NCBI GenBank assembly: GCA_030433805.1
Contig: JARUXA010000008.1
Span: forward strand, 124,001-188,000
Reading direction: 5' to 3'
DNA: 64,000 bases
DNA from: Sphingomonas sp. PsM26
GTDB taxonomy: Bacteria; Pseudomonadota; Alphaproteobacteria; Sphingomonadales; Sphingomonadaceae
How positions within the stretch are numbered: the stretch's first letter is position 1; each line of letters opens with the position of its first letter. The translations under genes were made by a program, and so were the position numbers. Positions 63,739-64,000 of this stretch are shown one piece after another. The notes below the pieces were generated by a model that did no database searches, was not told the DNA's origin, and was given only the letters and a program-made list of their open reading frames with translations.

Positions 63739-64000
63739 ATGCGCATGGCCCCATCCCCAATCCGCCTCCTCTGTACGCTTGGCGTGTCGTTCCTCGCGGG
63801 CGGCGTGGCGGACGCAGCACCGCGCGTTGAGGCACGGACCTATCTGCGGCATTGCGGCGTCGAGACGTGCCTGATGGTGACGGGACGGCGGCCCGATAGC
63901 AGTGCGGTCGTCAGCCTTGGCGATCATCGCGTCCCCGTTTCGGGCGCGCGCAACTGGCGTGTGGCCGTGCCGCTGCAGACGGTCCGCACCTGGTTTCCAC
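63739..64000 (+). CDS. Exported hypothetical protein (5' part, cut by window end)
   Basis: An open frame of 87 codons from ATG 63739 to the window end without a stop. It starts with a signal peptide (RLLCTLGVSFLAGGVADAAP, residues 9-28). The mature part has two cysteines four apart (HCGVETC) and a short beta-rich section (VVSLGDHRVPVSGARNWRVAVPL). I think this HCGVETCLMV pattern recurs in sphingomonad secreted proteins, but no domain name can be given. Its promoter lies in the 213-base divergent interval with urcA. Confidence 0.65.
   Translation, partial: MRMAPSPIRLLCTLGVSFLAGGVADAAPRVEARTYLRHCGVETCLMVTGRRPDSSAVVSLGDHRVPVSGARNWRVAVPLQTVRTWFP

Overview
The window reads as ordinary chromosome of a high-GC alphaproteobacterium, most likely a Sphingomonas or close relative. 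The evidence is a near-canonical CtrA with its own CtrA box and GANTC sites, two promoter-like sites matching the EcfG general-stress consensus, a two-gene cobalamin-dependent methionine synthase, a Bpt-type leucyltransferase, a PhoK-like alkaline phosphatase, a PEP-CTERM esterase, a large TonB-dependent receptor and an UrcA-family protein. I saw no rRNA, tRNA, CRISPR array, prophage, transposase or integrase.

Layout. 1-9 kb: the 3' part of rimO; a coupled trio (serine hydrolase, M17 aminopeptidase, small membrane protein); a GNAT protein and tpiA on the minus strand; then a PpiD-like foldase overlapping trpE. 9-12.5 kb: trpG-trpD-trpC-moaC joined by 4-base stop/start overlaps. 12.5-16 kb: a paired REP-like repeat, wrbA and pirin divergent from a LysR gene, then ctrA. 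16-24 kb: a secreted phosphodiesterase lipoprotein with a partner, the PEP-CTERM GDSL esterase, an exported amidohydrolase, threonine ammonia-lyase and bpt. 24-30.5 kb, all minus strand: DsbD-like protein, subclass-B3-like metallo-beta-lactamase, then circularly permuted ATP-grasp, alpha-E and transglutaminase-fold genes. 30.5-32.7 kb: PhoK-like phosphatase and an avidin homologue. 32.7-38.7 kb: a methionine operon on the minus strand (ArsR-methyltransferase fusion, metF, split metH). 38.8-47 kb: two small lipoproteins, an aldo/keto reductase, isocitrate lyase with a RamB/ScfR-like regulator, and aconitase. 47-57 kb: two Tat-exported ferritin-like proteins, Cu/Zn SOD, MFS transporter, BI-1 protein, a second transglutaminase, a small acidic protein and a NUDIX/MpaB pair. 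57-64 kb: sterol desaturase, TonB receptor, TPR-sulfotransferase, UrcA protein and the 5' end of a secreted protein.

How the genes work together. The operon at 32.7-38.7 kb makes methylene-THF-derived methyl groups (MetF) and passes them to homocysteine (MetH halves). It is headed by a methyltransferase-fused ArsR repressor with a perfect 20-bp palindrome 10 bp in front of its start codon. The glyoxylate-shunt gene aceA and its presumed regulator share a TTTGTAAC-like motif. The ferritin-like/SOD block looks like an envelope oxidative-stress set with an EcfG-type promoter in front.

Most unusual items: a short, leaderless avidin homologue that keeps nearly all biotin-contact residues; the transglutaminase-fold member of the ATP-grasp/alpha-E cluster with Ser in place of the nucleophilic Cys; a palindromic repeat translated in frame inside the MetH activation domain; and repeats that fill both intergenic gaps of the same methionine operon. 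All family names come from reading the translations and recalled motifs; no database search was run.
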